This document shows, piece by piece, positions 5,992 to 12,960 of a stretch of 13,191 bases of DNA (its first letter is position 1; every line of letters starts with the position of its first letter). Source of the DNA: Candidatus Zipacnadia bacterium (GTDB lineage Bacteria; Armatimonadota; UBA5377; JALGUK01). The position numbers and the translations under genes are program-made. The stretch is taken from contig JALGUK010000018.1 in NCBI GenBank assembly GCA_029820875.1, positions 663 through 13,853 on the forward strand, read 5' to 3'. The notes below the pieces were generated by a model. It saw nothing but the letters and a program-made list of their open reading frames with translations. It was not told the origin of the DNA and did no database searches.

Positions 5992-7711
5992 GCCTGACAG
6001 CTACTGTTCGGAAGTTGCGATAGGTGACTAAGCCCGGTCGAGCTCCTTTAGGCTTGCGCACGTATTTCCGGAGCGTGTAGTCGACCTCAACAGAATTTGA
6101 GTTGCGCAAAATGCTATGGCCGGCCGCGATAGCTGCAGCCTCAAGCAGCGTCCGCTCCGGAACGTTCTCCCCGGTTACTCCCTTGACGATTACGTGCGCC
6201 CCAGGTGCATTGCGCACATGCAGCCACAAATCATCCGGCTGAGACTCGTGCCGGAAGATGTACTCATTCTGTTTGTTGTTGCGGCCGTACAGGATTGTGA
6301 GACCGTCGCTGGAAGTGAACCGTCCGGGGGTCACGCGAGGGGTTTGGCGACGGACCTTCTTGTTTGAGGTGACATTGATAAACCCCTCTTCGATAAGCTC
6401 CTGTAGTATCTGCTCAAGTTCCTCCACGTCCTCCGTAGACTCCGCTGCAAAACGGACGCCCTGCAGGTACTCGATGTCCTGCTCGGCTGCCTTCAGTATA
6501 GGTGGAATCGTCTCCATTGCTTGTTTGGCCTTCTTATAACGTCGGTAGTAGGCCTGTGCGTTTTCGCTGGGCGACTTATTCGGGTCCATCTCGATAGTAA
6601 GAGGCGGACGCTCGGGATTTACCGGGTCAGGGAGTTGGATGGTGTCCCTGTTTCTCTCGATGCTTGCGAGATTCGCGAGGATTGCGTCTCCGCAGATGCG
6701 CAGCCTGGCCACATCCTCGTCCGCCGGTAGCTGCTCCTGTAGCCGGTCCAGGCGTCTGCTTGCCGCCTTGAGGGCGGACCGAACTGCTTGCAGAATTCGA
6801 TTGCGAATCTGTTCAGCACGACGCTGTGCGGCTTCGCCCGCAGAAACCGCCTCAAGCGCTGCGCTGATAGAGACATGCGTAGTTTGTCGTACACAGGCAA
6901 GATGGTGCAGTGGGACGGGATAGACAATAGCGGCGCTTTCGTCGGCACAATGGTGGATTACCGCATGTCCGTCGGCTGCTTCAAGCTCGCCTCGTAACTG
7001 GTCGAATGAAGCCCATATGCGTTCGACAATATCAACGGTGACCTCAGCGTCGGGCTGGACATCTGCGCGTGCCAATACCTCGGCGACCCAGACGCGGCTC
7101 GCACCCATTGTGTTGTCACGGAGCCACTTGTCCGCCGAGGAAGCCGCACCAGCTTTGGGAACACGCTCCATCAACTCGCCAATGGTCACCGAAAGCGGGT
7201 CAAGCTTCCTGCCGGTCGGGGGACTTACGTATGGGACGCCCTCGACGATTTCGCGATAGCGGTTGACACGCCTGGTGATGTGTTTGGCGCAAGCGAGGAT
7301 GCAGTCGTGGTGGTCCAGCAGAATGATGTTGGAATATCGGCCCATGATTTCTGCCACGAGCGTGCGTCGACAGGCCGGCCCCAGGCCCTCACATTCACCG
7401 AACTCGATTTCAAGAATTCGATCAAAGCGCGGCTGTCGCACATCTGAAACGACAGCGCCTCTCAGGTGCTTCCGCACCGCCATGCAGAACGGAGGCGGGT
7501 GTCCGCCCGGCGATGCAAGCTCCGAGATAAGGTGTGCTCGCGCCGCGTCCGGAGCAATAACAATCTGAAGAGTGCTGAGATGCCGCGGAGCGCCAACCAC
7601 AATGGCGGTCTCGTGGTACGTGTTCTGCTGGATGTGCTGGACCCGCCGTCCGAGCCAGTGCCGGCGGACTTCAGCGGCTACGGCGTGCAGGATGGCGCTG
7701 TCAAAAAGCAT
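5960..7711 (-). CDS. rqcH: RqcH/Rqc2 homologue, NFACT (fibronectin-binding A-like) ribosome quality control protein
   Basis: RqcH binds obstructed 50S-peptidyl-tRNA complexes and recruits tRNA-Ala to add C-terminal alanine tails that mark stalled peptides for degradation. From ATG 7711 the protein has 583 residues. It has an N-terminal NFACT-N domain (opening MLFDSAILHAVAAEV), with the key Asp-Arg pair at D97-R98 in PRFDRILEIEF, the same numbering as in B. subtilis RqcH. A helical and coiled-coil middle rich in Arg, Glu and Gln covers about residues 290-440. The C-terminal NFACT-R domain follows from about 465, with DGLTILYGRNNKQNEY and DLWLHVRNAPGAHVIV. ATG 7711 is preceded by GGAGG 10 nt away. 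A GTG at 7744 is in frame, but the Shine-Dalgarno element lies between the two. Members of this family were earlier named fibronectin-binding proteins; a surface role is unlikely without a signal peptide. Confidence 0.9.
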   Translation of the reverse strand: MLFDSAILHAVAAEVRRHWLGRRVQHIQQNTYHETAIVVGAPRHLSTLQIVIAPDAARAHLISELASPGGHPPPFCMAVRKHLRGAVVSDVRQPRFDRILEIEFGECEGLGPACRRTLVAEIMGRYSNIILLDHHDCILACAKHITRRVNRYREIVEGVPYVSPPTGRKLDPLSVTIGELMERVPKAGAASSADKWLRDNTMGASRVWVAEVLARADVQPDAEVTVDIVERIWASFDQLRGELEAADGHAVIHHCADESAAIVYPVPLHHLACVRQTTHVSISAALEAVSAGEAAQRRAEQIRNRILQAVRSALKAASRRLDRLQEQLPADEDVARLRICGDAILANLASIERNRDTIQLPDPVNPERPPLTIEMDPNKSPSENAQAYYRRYKKAKQAMETIPPILKAAEQDIEYLQGVRFAAESTEDVEELEQILQELIEEGFINVTSNKKVRRQTPRVTPGRFTSSDGLTILYGRNNKQNEYIFRHESQPDDLWLHVRNAPGAHVIVKGVTGENVPERTLLEAAAIAAGHSILRNSNSVEVDYTLRKYVRKPKGARPGLVTYRNFRTVAVRPTSFGPPSPE

Positions 7712-7780
7712 AAGGCTTCGTCCTCCAGGAGGTCTTTTCGCCACTGCTATACGTACGTCCTTCGGAGAGCATTTCCAGAG

Positions 7781-7807
7781 TAGACTGGGCTATCAGGCCC
7801 AGCGTCT
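7781..7807 (-). terminator. Stem-loop at the end of the small secreted protein gene
   Basis: TAGA-CTGGGC-tatcag-GCCCAG-(cg)-TCTA can form a 6-bp GC-rich stem extended by 4 bp across a 2-nt bulge. It overlaps the stop codon of the minus-strand gene at 7806. No T run follows, so it is not a standard intrinsic terminator. It may be an mRNA 3' stabiliser or a weak terminator between that gene and rqcH. Confidence 0.35.
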
Positions 7808-8000
7808 ACGGGTTCGGATTCGCCGCGACCGCACCTTCCTCGTTGGGCTGGTGGCGCACTTCTCGGAGGCAGACCTCCGGCGGCACGGTGGACGGGTCTA
7901 TGGGGTCAATCGGGACTTTCTTCGCATGCGCAGTGCCCATGCAGACAATAATGAATAGGACTACGAGAACCAACGCTCCGAGAGCACACCTGGCGTTCAT
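7806..8000 (-). CDS. Small secreted protein of unknown function
   Basis: This 64-residue protein is not one I recognise. Residues 1-26 form a clear signal peptide: a short basic start (MNAR), a hydrophobic core (ALGALVLVVLFIIV) and an AHA cleavage site before KK. A cysteine at position 20 lies in IIVC, but the preceding valine makes a lipobox unlikely. The predicted mature part is only about 38 residues, rich in proline and acidic residues, with PIDPIDPSTVPP and a single cysteine (C44). No catalytic motif is seen. ATG 8000 is favoured because it begins the signal peptide and follows GGGGGAG. An in-frame GTG at 8015 would add five residues. It is upstream of rqcH on the same strand and may be co-transcribed, although a stem-loop separates them. 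It could also be a chance ORF, but the signal peptide argues against that. Confidence 0.55.
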   Translation of the reverse strand: MNARCALGALVLVVLFIIVCMGTAHAKKVPIDPIDPSTVPPEVCLREVRHQPNEEGAVAANPNP

Positions 8001-8157
8001 TGCTCCCCCCCACACACCCCCCTGAACGACGAGATTCTTCGCCGATGGCTCAGAATGACAGGCTGACTCGCGGACAAGACGCTTGTCCTGAGCGAGGCCG
8101 AAGGGCCCACGCTACCACAAGGGCCGTTCAACATCCTACTGTCACGTTGAGCCGTTC
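8001..8157. repeat. Non-coding stretch with palindromic interspersed-repeat-like elements
   Basis: No credible gene is seen here. It starts with C runs (8005-8011 and 8017-8022, G runs on the minus strand). A hairpin follows at 8034-8056 (ATTCT-tc-GCC-gat-GGC-tc-AGAAT), then a perfect 7-bp stem GGACAAG-acg-CTTGTCC at 8072-8088, and AAGGGCC repeated at 8101 and 8119. The motifs ATTCTTCGCC...TCAGAATGACA and GTCCTGAGCGAGGCCGAAGG resemble short palindromic repeats scattered through intergenic DNA of many bacterial genomes. Copy number in this genome cannot be judged from one window. Confidence 0.5.
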
Positions 8158-8185
8158 TTGACAAGCCCGTGGAATCTGCTATATT
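8158..8185 (+). promoter_or_regulatory. Probable promoter of the hyp operon
   Basis: A perfect -35 TTGACA at 8158-8163 is followed after 16 bp by TATATT at 8180-8185 (or after 18 bp by TATTAT at 8182-8187). Transcription would start near 8192 and read into hypA, leaving an unusually long leader of about 180 nt. Confidence 0.65.
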
Positions 8186-8191
8186 ATTACA

Positions 8192-8370
8192 AATCCCGCT
8201 GATAGGGAATTTTCTTTTAAGTGGCTTCGTGCCTCTTTTCACAAAGTACCCACGCCCCCCTCCAATATCTACCGAGCAGCGAAACGATGTGAGGGGCGAA
8301 CGGCGAGTGCCCGCGAGGCAGTCCGAGTCAGATTAGTACTGCACAACATAACTTCGACCGGGGAGCCGAC
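8192..8370 (+). promoter_or_regulatory. Long 5' leader of the hyp operon with small stem-loops
   Basis: No gene is seen in these bases. Candidate hairpins are TCCC-gctgata-GGGA near 8194-8208, AAG-t-GGC-ttcgt-GCC-t-CTT followed by TTT (8219-8239, attenuator-like but weak), and TGCC-cgcga-GGCA near 8309-8321. I do not recognise a known riboswitch, and the leader may simply be unstructured. Confidence 0.3.
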
Positions 8371-8751
8371 ATGCACGAACTGAGCGTGGCCACATCCATT
8401 GCGGAGATCGCGCACAAGGAAGCCGAAGAGCGCGGCATCAGCAACCTAAGGGGTGTAATCGTGCAAGTCGGGTGCTTGACATCCGTGTCGCCCGAGGCGC
8501 TGGAGCTGGCCTTCGAGTTCGCCCGTCGGGATACACTGGCGGAAAATGCCCGGTTGACCATCGAACGTGTTCAAGCCGTGGGCGTATGCTGCCGGTGCGG
8601 CGCGGATGTGCAGGCGGACTCGGTTTTCTATGCTTGCCCAGAGTGTGGGAGCCGGGATATCGAGTTTAAAACGGGAGAAGAGCTACAGATCGTCGGACTG
8701 GAATTCGATGACCCTACTGAAGTCGAGGCGGAGGCGACCAATGCGGCTTGA
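8371..8751 (+). CDS. hypA: Hydrogenase nickel incorporation protein HypA
   Basis: HypA is the nickel metallochaperone that works with HypB to insert Ni into the large subunit of [NiFe] hydrogenases. The 126-residue product begins MHELSVATSI; the N-terminal amine and His2 form the Ni site, so the start is certain. It is also supported by GGGGAG upstream. The zinc domain has two CxxC pairs, C73-x2-C76 and C89-x2-C92. The internal strand and helix (RGVIVQVGCLTSVSPEALELAFEF) match the family. It is slightly longer than the usual 113-118 residues because of an acidic tail (DDPTEVEAEATNAA), which overlaps the start of hypB by 11 bp. First gene of the hyp operon. Confidence 0.97.
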   Translation: MHELSVATSIAEIAHKEAEERGISNLRGVIVQVGCLTSVSPEALELAFEFARRDTLAENARLTIERVQAVGVCCRCGADVQADSVFYACPECGSRDIEFKTGEELQIVGLEFDDPTEVEAEATNAA

Positions 8752-9382
8752 ACTGACGCAAGCAATTCTCAGCAGCAATGACGCCGCAGCCGCAGCCAAT
8801 CGCGATTGGGCAAAGGATGCGGGTGTCGTGATACTAAACGTAATGGGGTCGCCCGGAAGCGGTAAAACGACCCTCATCGAGCGGCTCCTCACGCGGCGGA
8901 CACCTCCGGCGATAGGCGTTATCGAAGGGGACATCGCCACGGAGAAGGACACCCTCCGGGTGCGTGCAGCGGGCGCGCCAGCCGTCCAGATTAACACCGA
9001 CGGCGCCTGCCACCTCGTAGCCAAGCAAGTGGCGCACGCCCTTGCCGAGCTGCCTGTGGAGTCGCTTGAGTTCGTGCTTGTTGAAAACGTCGGCAATCTC
9101 GTTTGCCCTACCAGCTTCGACCTGGGCGAGCGCGGTAAGGTGGTCGTTAGCAGCGTGCCGGAGGGCCATGAGAAACCCGATAAATACCCAGGGGCGTTCC
9201 GCAAAGCATGCGCCGTGGTCCTGAATAAGATAGATCTGCTGCCCTACGTGTCGTTTGACCTGAATGCGTTTCGCGCATCGTGCCATGACATCAACCCGAG
9301 TGCTCCGCTGTTCGAGGTTTCCTGTCAGACAGGGGAAGGAATCGAGGAAGTCCTCTCGTGGATGGAATCGTTGCGCCCGTAA
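8741..9382 (+). CDS. hypB: Hydrogenase nickel incorporation GTPase HypB
   Basis: HypB is the SIMIBI-class GTPase that drives nickel transfer with HypA. From ATG 8741 it has 213 residues. It shows the P-loop GSPGSGKT at 36-43, IEGDIATEKD (61-70), metal-site Cys90-His91 in GACHL, VENVGNLVCPTSFDLGE with Cys122, the guanine-specificity motif NKID (162-165) and SCQTGEG near the end. The N-terminus has no histidine-rich stretch and no CxxCGC-type high-affinity nickel motif, so nickel storage is unlikely and the metal is probably delivered by HypA. GGAGG lies 6 nt before the ATG, inside hypA. Reading further upstream in this frame would only extend into hypA out of frame. It overlaps hypF by 25 bp. 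Confidence 0.97.
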   Translation: MRLELTQAILSSNDAAAAANRDWAKDAGVVILNVMGSPGSGKTTLIERLLTRRTPPAIGVIEGDIATEKDTLRVRAAGAPAVQINTDGACHLVAKQVAHALAELPVESLEFVLVENVGNLVCPTSFDLGERGKVVVSSVPEGHEKPDKYPGAFRKACAVVLNKIDLLPYVSFDLNAFRASCHDINPSAPLFEVSCQTGEGIEEVLSWMESLRP

Positions 9383-11691
9383 GCAAGCTGACCGGCAGCC
9401 GCAGGTGCCGGTTGCAGCGTCGAGAGATAACCGTTGAGGGCATTGTGCAGGGGGTCGGATTTCGACCCTTTATTCACCGCATCGCCCGCCGGTGGGGAAT
9501 TCTCGGCACTGTCCATAATTTCACAGGCGGTGTAGTGATTGATGCGGAGGGCACACCGGAGAACCTCGACGCGTTTGTTCGTGCAATCTCCGAGGAAAAG
9601 CCTCCCCTGGCTGTCATTGACCTGGTCCGGCAGAAACAACTGCAGCCCATCGGCCACCGGTCATTCAGTATCGTCCCAAGCCGCGAGGCTGAGGGTGGCG
9701 TCATTTTGATCTCGCCCGACGTGGCCACCTGCGACGATTGCCTCCGCGAATTGCAGGACCCCTCCGACAGACGCTTCCGTCATCCTTTTATCAACTGCAC
9801 CAACTGCGGCCCGCGGTTCACCATCGTCCGCTCTGTCCCTTATGACCGGAAAAACACCAGCATGGCCCGGTTTCCGATGTGCCCGAAGTGCCAGGCGGAG
9901 TATGACGACATAGAAAACCGCCGCTACCATGCCCAGCCCAATGCTTGTCCCGAGTGCGGGCCGACTCTGTCGCTCCTTCGAGCCGATTACAGGCTCGACC
10001 GCGAGGAAGCCCTCAAAGAGGCATGCCGGATGCTGCAGGCAGGGGAGATTGTAGCGGTCAAAGGACTTGGGGGCTTCCATCTGGCCTGCGACGCGACCAA
10101 TGAACAAGCGGTCCGCGAACTCAGACGCCGAAAACGCCGGGATGAAAAGCCTTTTGCAATCATGTCGGCAAGCCCCGATGTGGTGCGGAGCTACTGCGAA
10201 GTGACTGAACAGGACGAAGAGCTGCTGAAAAGCCCGCAGCGGCCCATCATCTTGCTGCGTAAGGGTGCAAACGGTGGTGCACCGGTCGCGCCGTCCGTTG
10301 CGCCGGACAGCAAGTACCTCGGGGTTTTGCTGCCCTACACCCCGGTCCACCATCTGCTGTTTGTCGAAGGCGGTTTCGCAGCGCTGGTGATGACAAGCGG
10401 CAACCTCAGCGACGAACCGCTCGCAACACAAAACAGCGAGGCCCTGCAGCGTCTGGCCGGCATCGCCGATGCATTCCTGCTGCATGACCGTGGCATCGAG
10501 GTCGGCTGTGACGATTCCATCGTTCGGCCCACAAAACGAGGGCCGATTGTAATGCGTCGCGCCAGGGGATATGTTCCGTTCCCCGTCCGCCTCGGGCACA
10601 AGCTGGGAACTGTGTTGGCCGTAGGAGGCCACCTGAAGAACACATTCTGCCTGACTGTGGGCGAAAACGCCTTCCTTAGCCAGCACATGGGAGACCTCGA
10701 GGACGCCCAAACGCTCGCGTTCTTCGAGCGTTCCGTCTCGCACTTTGAAAGTATCCTTCGAGTGCAACCGGACGTCGTGGCGCATGATATGCACCCAGGC
10801 TACCTTTCGACCCAGTACGCGCGGCGGCTGGCCGAGGAGCGGGGCTTGCCGCTCGAGCCCGTGCAGCATCATCATGCACACATTGCGAGCTGCATGATCG
10901 AGAACGGCCTTCGGGACAGAGTTATCGGTATCGCCTGTGACGGAACCGGCTACGGAGCTGACGGCACGGTCTGGGGCTGCGAGGTCATCACGGCGGATTT
11001 GACCGGCTTTCGGAGACGTGCCCACCTCAAGTACATCCCAATGCCCGGCGGCGAGGCGGCTATCAAAGAGCCGTGGAGAATGGCGGCTGCGTATCTGTAC
11101 ATCGCGTTCGGGCCAGAGTTTGCCGACGAACTGAAAATCGACTTCTGCCGCCGTCTGCCACGTGAGAAGTGGGACTTTCTCCGACAGATGATCGAGCGTG
11201 ACGTGAACTGCCCTCTCGCCTCCAGTGCAGGCCGCCTCTTCGACGCTGTCGCGTCGCTGCTGGGACTGCGCGATGTCAACGCTTACGAGGGACAAGCACC
11301 GATGATACTAGAGGCGCGCTCGGGGGAGGCATCGCAGGCTTATCCTTTCGAGGTCAGCGGCGAGACGCTTCTCGAGGTGGACCCGCTGCCGGCCATCCGC
11401 GCGATTGTCGCCGACCTTGAGCAAGGCGTGGACGTTGCCGTCATCGGCGCGAAGTTTCACAATATGGTGGTTGCTTCTCTCGCAGAGGCGGCCTATCGCG
11501 TGGCCGAAAGTGAAGGCATCACGGATGTCGCCCTCTCCGGAGGTACTTTCCAAAATGAGCGCATTCTGCTGGGGCTTTGCGCGGAGCTGGAGCGGAGGGG
11601 GCTGCGTCCACATATTCAACGCGAAGTCCCTTGCAACGACGGCGGCCTGTCACTCGGGCAAGCCGTGGTGGCGAGTGCGAGGTGGAAGTGA
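9358..11691 (+). CDS. hypF: Carbamoyltransferase HypF
   Basis: HypF uses carbamoyl phosphate and ATP to make carbamoyl-AMP and passes the carbamoyl group to the C-terminal cysteine of HypE, the first step toward the cyanide ligands of [NiFe] hydrogenase. The 777-residue chain has all expected domains. These are acylphosphatase (about 22-110, VQGVGFRPF with R36, and N54), the zinc-finger region with four CxxC pairs (C125/C128, C147/C150, C175/C178, C197/C200), the Sua5/YrdC-like domain (about 215-405, VKGLGGFHLACDA), and the Kae1-like carbamoyltransferase domain (about 415-777: HDMHPGYLST, VQHHHAHIASCM, DGTGYG, GGTFQN). Nothing is truncated. The start is GTG 9358 inside hypB, with GAGGAA 8 nt upstream. 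TTG 9412 is a possible shorter start closer to the domain. Confidence 0.97.
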   Translation: MDGIVAPVSKLTGSRRCRLQRREITVEGIVQGVGFRPFIHRIARRWGILGTVHNFTGGVVIDAEGTPENLDAFVRAISEEKPPLAVIDLVRQKQLQPIGHRSFSIVPSREAEGGVILISPDVATCDDCLRELQDPSDRRFRHPFINCTNCGPRFTIVRSVPYDRKNTSMARFPMCPKCQAEYDDIENRRYHAQPNACPECGPTLSLLRADYRLDREEALKEACRMLQAGEIVAVKGLGGFHLACDATNEQAVRELRRRKRRDEKPFAIMSASPDVVRSYCEVTEQDEELLKSPQRPIILLRKGANGGAPVAPSVAPDSKYLGVLLPYTPVHHLLFVEGGFAALVMTSGNLSDEPLATQNSEALQRLAGIADAFLLHDRGIEVGCDDSIVRPTKRGPIVMRRARGYVPFPVRLGHKLGTVLAVGGHLKNTFCLTVGENAFLSQHMGDLEDAQTLAFFERSVSHFESILRVQPDVVAHDMHPGYLSTQYARRLAEERGLPLEPVQHHHAHIASCMIENGLRDRVIGIACDGTGYGADGTVWGCEVITADLTGFRRRAHLKYIPMPGGEAAIKEPWRMAAAYLYIAFGPEFADELKIDFCRRLPREKWDFLRQMIERDVNCPLASSAGRLFDAVASLLGLRDVNAYEGQAPMILEARSGEASQAYPFEVSGETLLEVDPLPAIRAIVADLEQGVDVAVIGAKFHNMVVASLAEAAYRVAESEGITDVALSGGTFQNERILLGLCAELERRGLRPHIQREVPCNDGGLSLGQAVVASARWK

Positions 11692-11692
11692 T

Positions 11693-11905
11693 ATGTGCGT
11701 CGCGCTGCCGTGTAAGCTGATCGAGATGGAAGAGAATATCGGAGTGGCCGAGCTTGGGGGCACGACGGTACGCGTGCGATTGGATCTTGTCGAGGACGCA
11801 CAGGTCGGCGACTACGTCCTGGTGCATGCGGGCTTCGCAATCAGCAAACTGGATGCCGAAGCCGTGCAGGAGACGCTCGCGCTGCTTGAGAGTATTGAAC
11901 CATGA
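11693..11905 (+). CDS. hypC: Hydrogenase assembly chaperone HypC
   Basis: HypC is the small chaperone that, with HypD, carries the Fe(CN)2CO unit and hands it to the hydrogenase large-subunit precursor. The 70-residue product begins MCVALPCKL, with the essential Cys2 exposed after removal of Met, followed by the OB-like beta barrel (GVAELGGTTVRVRLDLVEDAQVGDYVLVHAGFA) and a C-terminal helix. The length is typical (70-90). The start is fixed by MC at the N-terminus. The frame is open further upstream, but that lies inside hypF. It begins 1 nt after the hypF stop, and its own stop overlaps hypD as ATGA. Confidence 0.96.
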   Translation: MCVALPCKLIEMEENIGVAELGGTTVRVRLDLVEDAQVGDYVLVHAGFAISKLDAEAVQETLALLESIEP

Positions 11906-12945
11906 CAATGCGTTTTATAGACGAGTTCAGGGACCCGAGACAAGCCCAGCGCCTTGTGAAACGGATTGAACAAACCGTCAACCGGCCTACGGCGTTGATG
12001 GAGGTCTGCGGTACCCATACTCATACCATCGCAAGGTACGGAATCCGCGAGTTGATGCCTGATGCGCTTCGCCTCCTGTCGGGCCCGGGCTGCCCTGTAT
12101 GTGTAACGCCCCCCGGGGACATAGACGCCGCCATCGCACTGGCGCAGCAACCGAATGTGACGGTCTGCACCTTCGGCGATATGGTCCGCGTACCCGGCTC
12201 GGACATGAGCCTCGCGGACCTGCGGGGCAAGGGAAGCACTGTACAGGTCGTCTACTCTCCGTTGGACGCTGTGCAGATGGCCGCCTCTGACCCACATCGC
12301 GAATTTGTATTCATCGGCGTCGGGTTCGAGACGACCGCGCCGGGGGTCGCCCTCGCTGTTGAGGAAGCCAAAACCAGAGGGCTTGACAACTTTTCAGTGC
12401 TGTGTGCCCACAAGCTGATTCCGCCGGCGATGGACGCATTGATGGCCGGTGACGAGGTCCAAATTGACGGTTTCATTTGCCCAGGGCATGTGAGTGTCAT
12501 CATCGGAGCGGCGGCTTATCAGCCGCTGGTGGAAAAATACGGGGTGCCATGCGTAGTCGCCGGCTTCGAACCGCTCGACGTGTTGCAGACGCTCCTTGCG
12601 CTGGTCGAGCAGCTAAGAGACGGCCGCGCGGAGGTGCAAATCAGCTATGCGAGGGCCGTAACGTGGGAAGGCAACGCGGCGGCCAGGGCGATAATGAACA
12701 AGGTTTTCGAGGTTACAGACGCGGCATGGCGAGGGCTGGGGACGATTCCGCGAAGCGGCTTGAAGCTGCGCCCGGAGTTTGCAACGTGGGACGCGCTTGA
12801 GCGATACGAGGTGGCCGTCACAGATGGACACGAACATCCTGCGTGTCACTGCGGCGAGGTGCTGCGGGGCGTGATGCGGCCCCGAAGGCGCCTGCGCCGC
12901 GGAACACCGATACCGCGCCGCGGCAACGACGTAATCGGCGGATGA
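11902..12945 (+). CDS. hypD: Hydrogenase formation protein HypD, C-terminus apparently disrupted
   Basis: HypD is the iron-sulfur scaffold that, with HypC and HypE, assembles Fe(CN)2CO. Residues 1-327 are a normal HypD: CGTHTH with C36, GPGCPVC with C64 and C67, GVGFETTAP (139-147), FICPGH (191-196), AGFEPLD (220-226), and the first cluster cysteines C315 and C317 in HPACHCGEVLRGVMRP. After P327 the frame reads an Arg-rich tail (RRRLRRGTPIPRR) unlike any HypD. The expected segment containing DC..FG..CTP..P.G.CMVS is absent, and the typical ending EGACAAEHRYR is found in another frame right after it. As written, the [4Fe-4S] site would lose cysteines and the protein is probably inactive. The start ATG overlaps the hypC stop. 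The family is about 360-370 residues; this one is 347, with a nonsense tail. Confidence 0.9.
   Translation: MTMRFIDEFRDPRQAQRLVKRIEQTVNRPTALMEVCGTHTHTIARYGIRELMPDALRLLSGPGCPVCVTPPGDIDAAIALAQQPNVTVCTFGDMVRVPGSDMSLADLRGKGSTVQVVYSPLDAVQMAASDPHREFVFIGVGFETTAPGVALAVEEAKTRGLDNFSVLCAHKLIPPAMDALMAGDEVQIDGFICPGHVSVIIGAAAYQPLVEKYGVPCVVAGFEPLDVLQTLLALVEQLRDGRAEVQISYARAVTWEGNAAARAIMNKVFEVTDAAWRGLGTIPRSGLKLRPEFATWDALERYEVAVTDGHEHPACHCGEVLRGVMRPRRRLRRGTPIPRRGNDVIGG
12880..12934 (+). other. Out-of-frame remnant of the true HypD C-terminus next to an apparent deletion
   Basis: Reading from 12881 in the frame CCC-GAA-GGC gives PEGACAAEHRYRAAATT and then TAA at 12932-12934. This closely resembles the conserved HypD ending (S-S/P-EGAC-A-A-Y-x-Y/R-Y). 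It is one base out of step with the upstream frame, which ends its recognisable part at P327 (12880-12882). About 23 family residues are missing between the two points, implying a net loss of about 68 nt. Confidence 0.75.
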
Positions 12946-12960
12946 TAATAAGGGGCGGAC

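Noticed and set aside
7717..7735. CCTCC-T-GGAGG near-palindrome covering the rqcH ribosome binding site
   Set aside because: A one-base loop cannot form a hairpin, so it is unlikely to sequester the site within one transcript.
7997..8242. Minus-strand frame of 81 codons upstream of the secreted protein gene
   Set aside because: It translates the palindromic repeat region and C runs, has no family resemblance, and lies in an interval with promoter and repeat features.
8309..8370. Possible nickel/cobalt riboswitch in the hyp leader
   Set aside because: I could not match the bases to the conserved modules of that riboswitch class. Only short 4-bp stems are seen.
8567..8740. Upstream extension of hypB
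   Set aside because: The frame is open within hypA, but ATG 8741 has a proper Shine-Dalgarno element, and the HypB family begins there.
9661..11295. Long open frame of 544 codons on the minus strand inside hypF
   Set aside because: It is fully antisense to hypF, whose domains and catalytic motifs are unmistakable. Its translation has no recognisable domain. GC-rich genes often leave long open antisense frames.
11405..11692. Upstream extension of hypC
   Set aside because: It lies inside hypF, and HypC must begin Met-Cys, which occurs at 11693.
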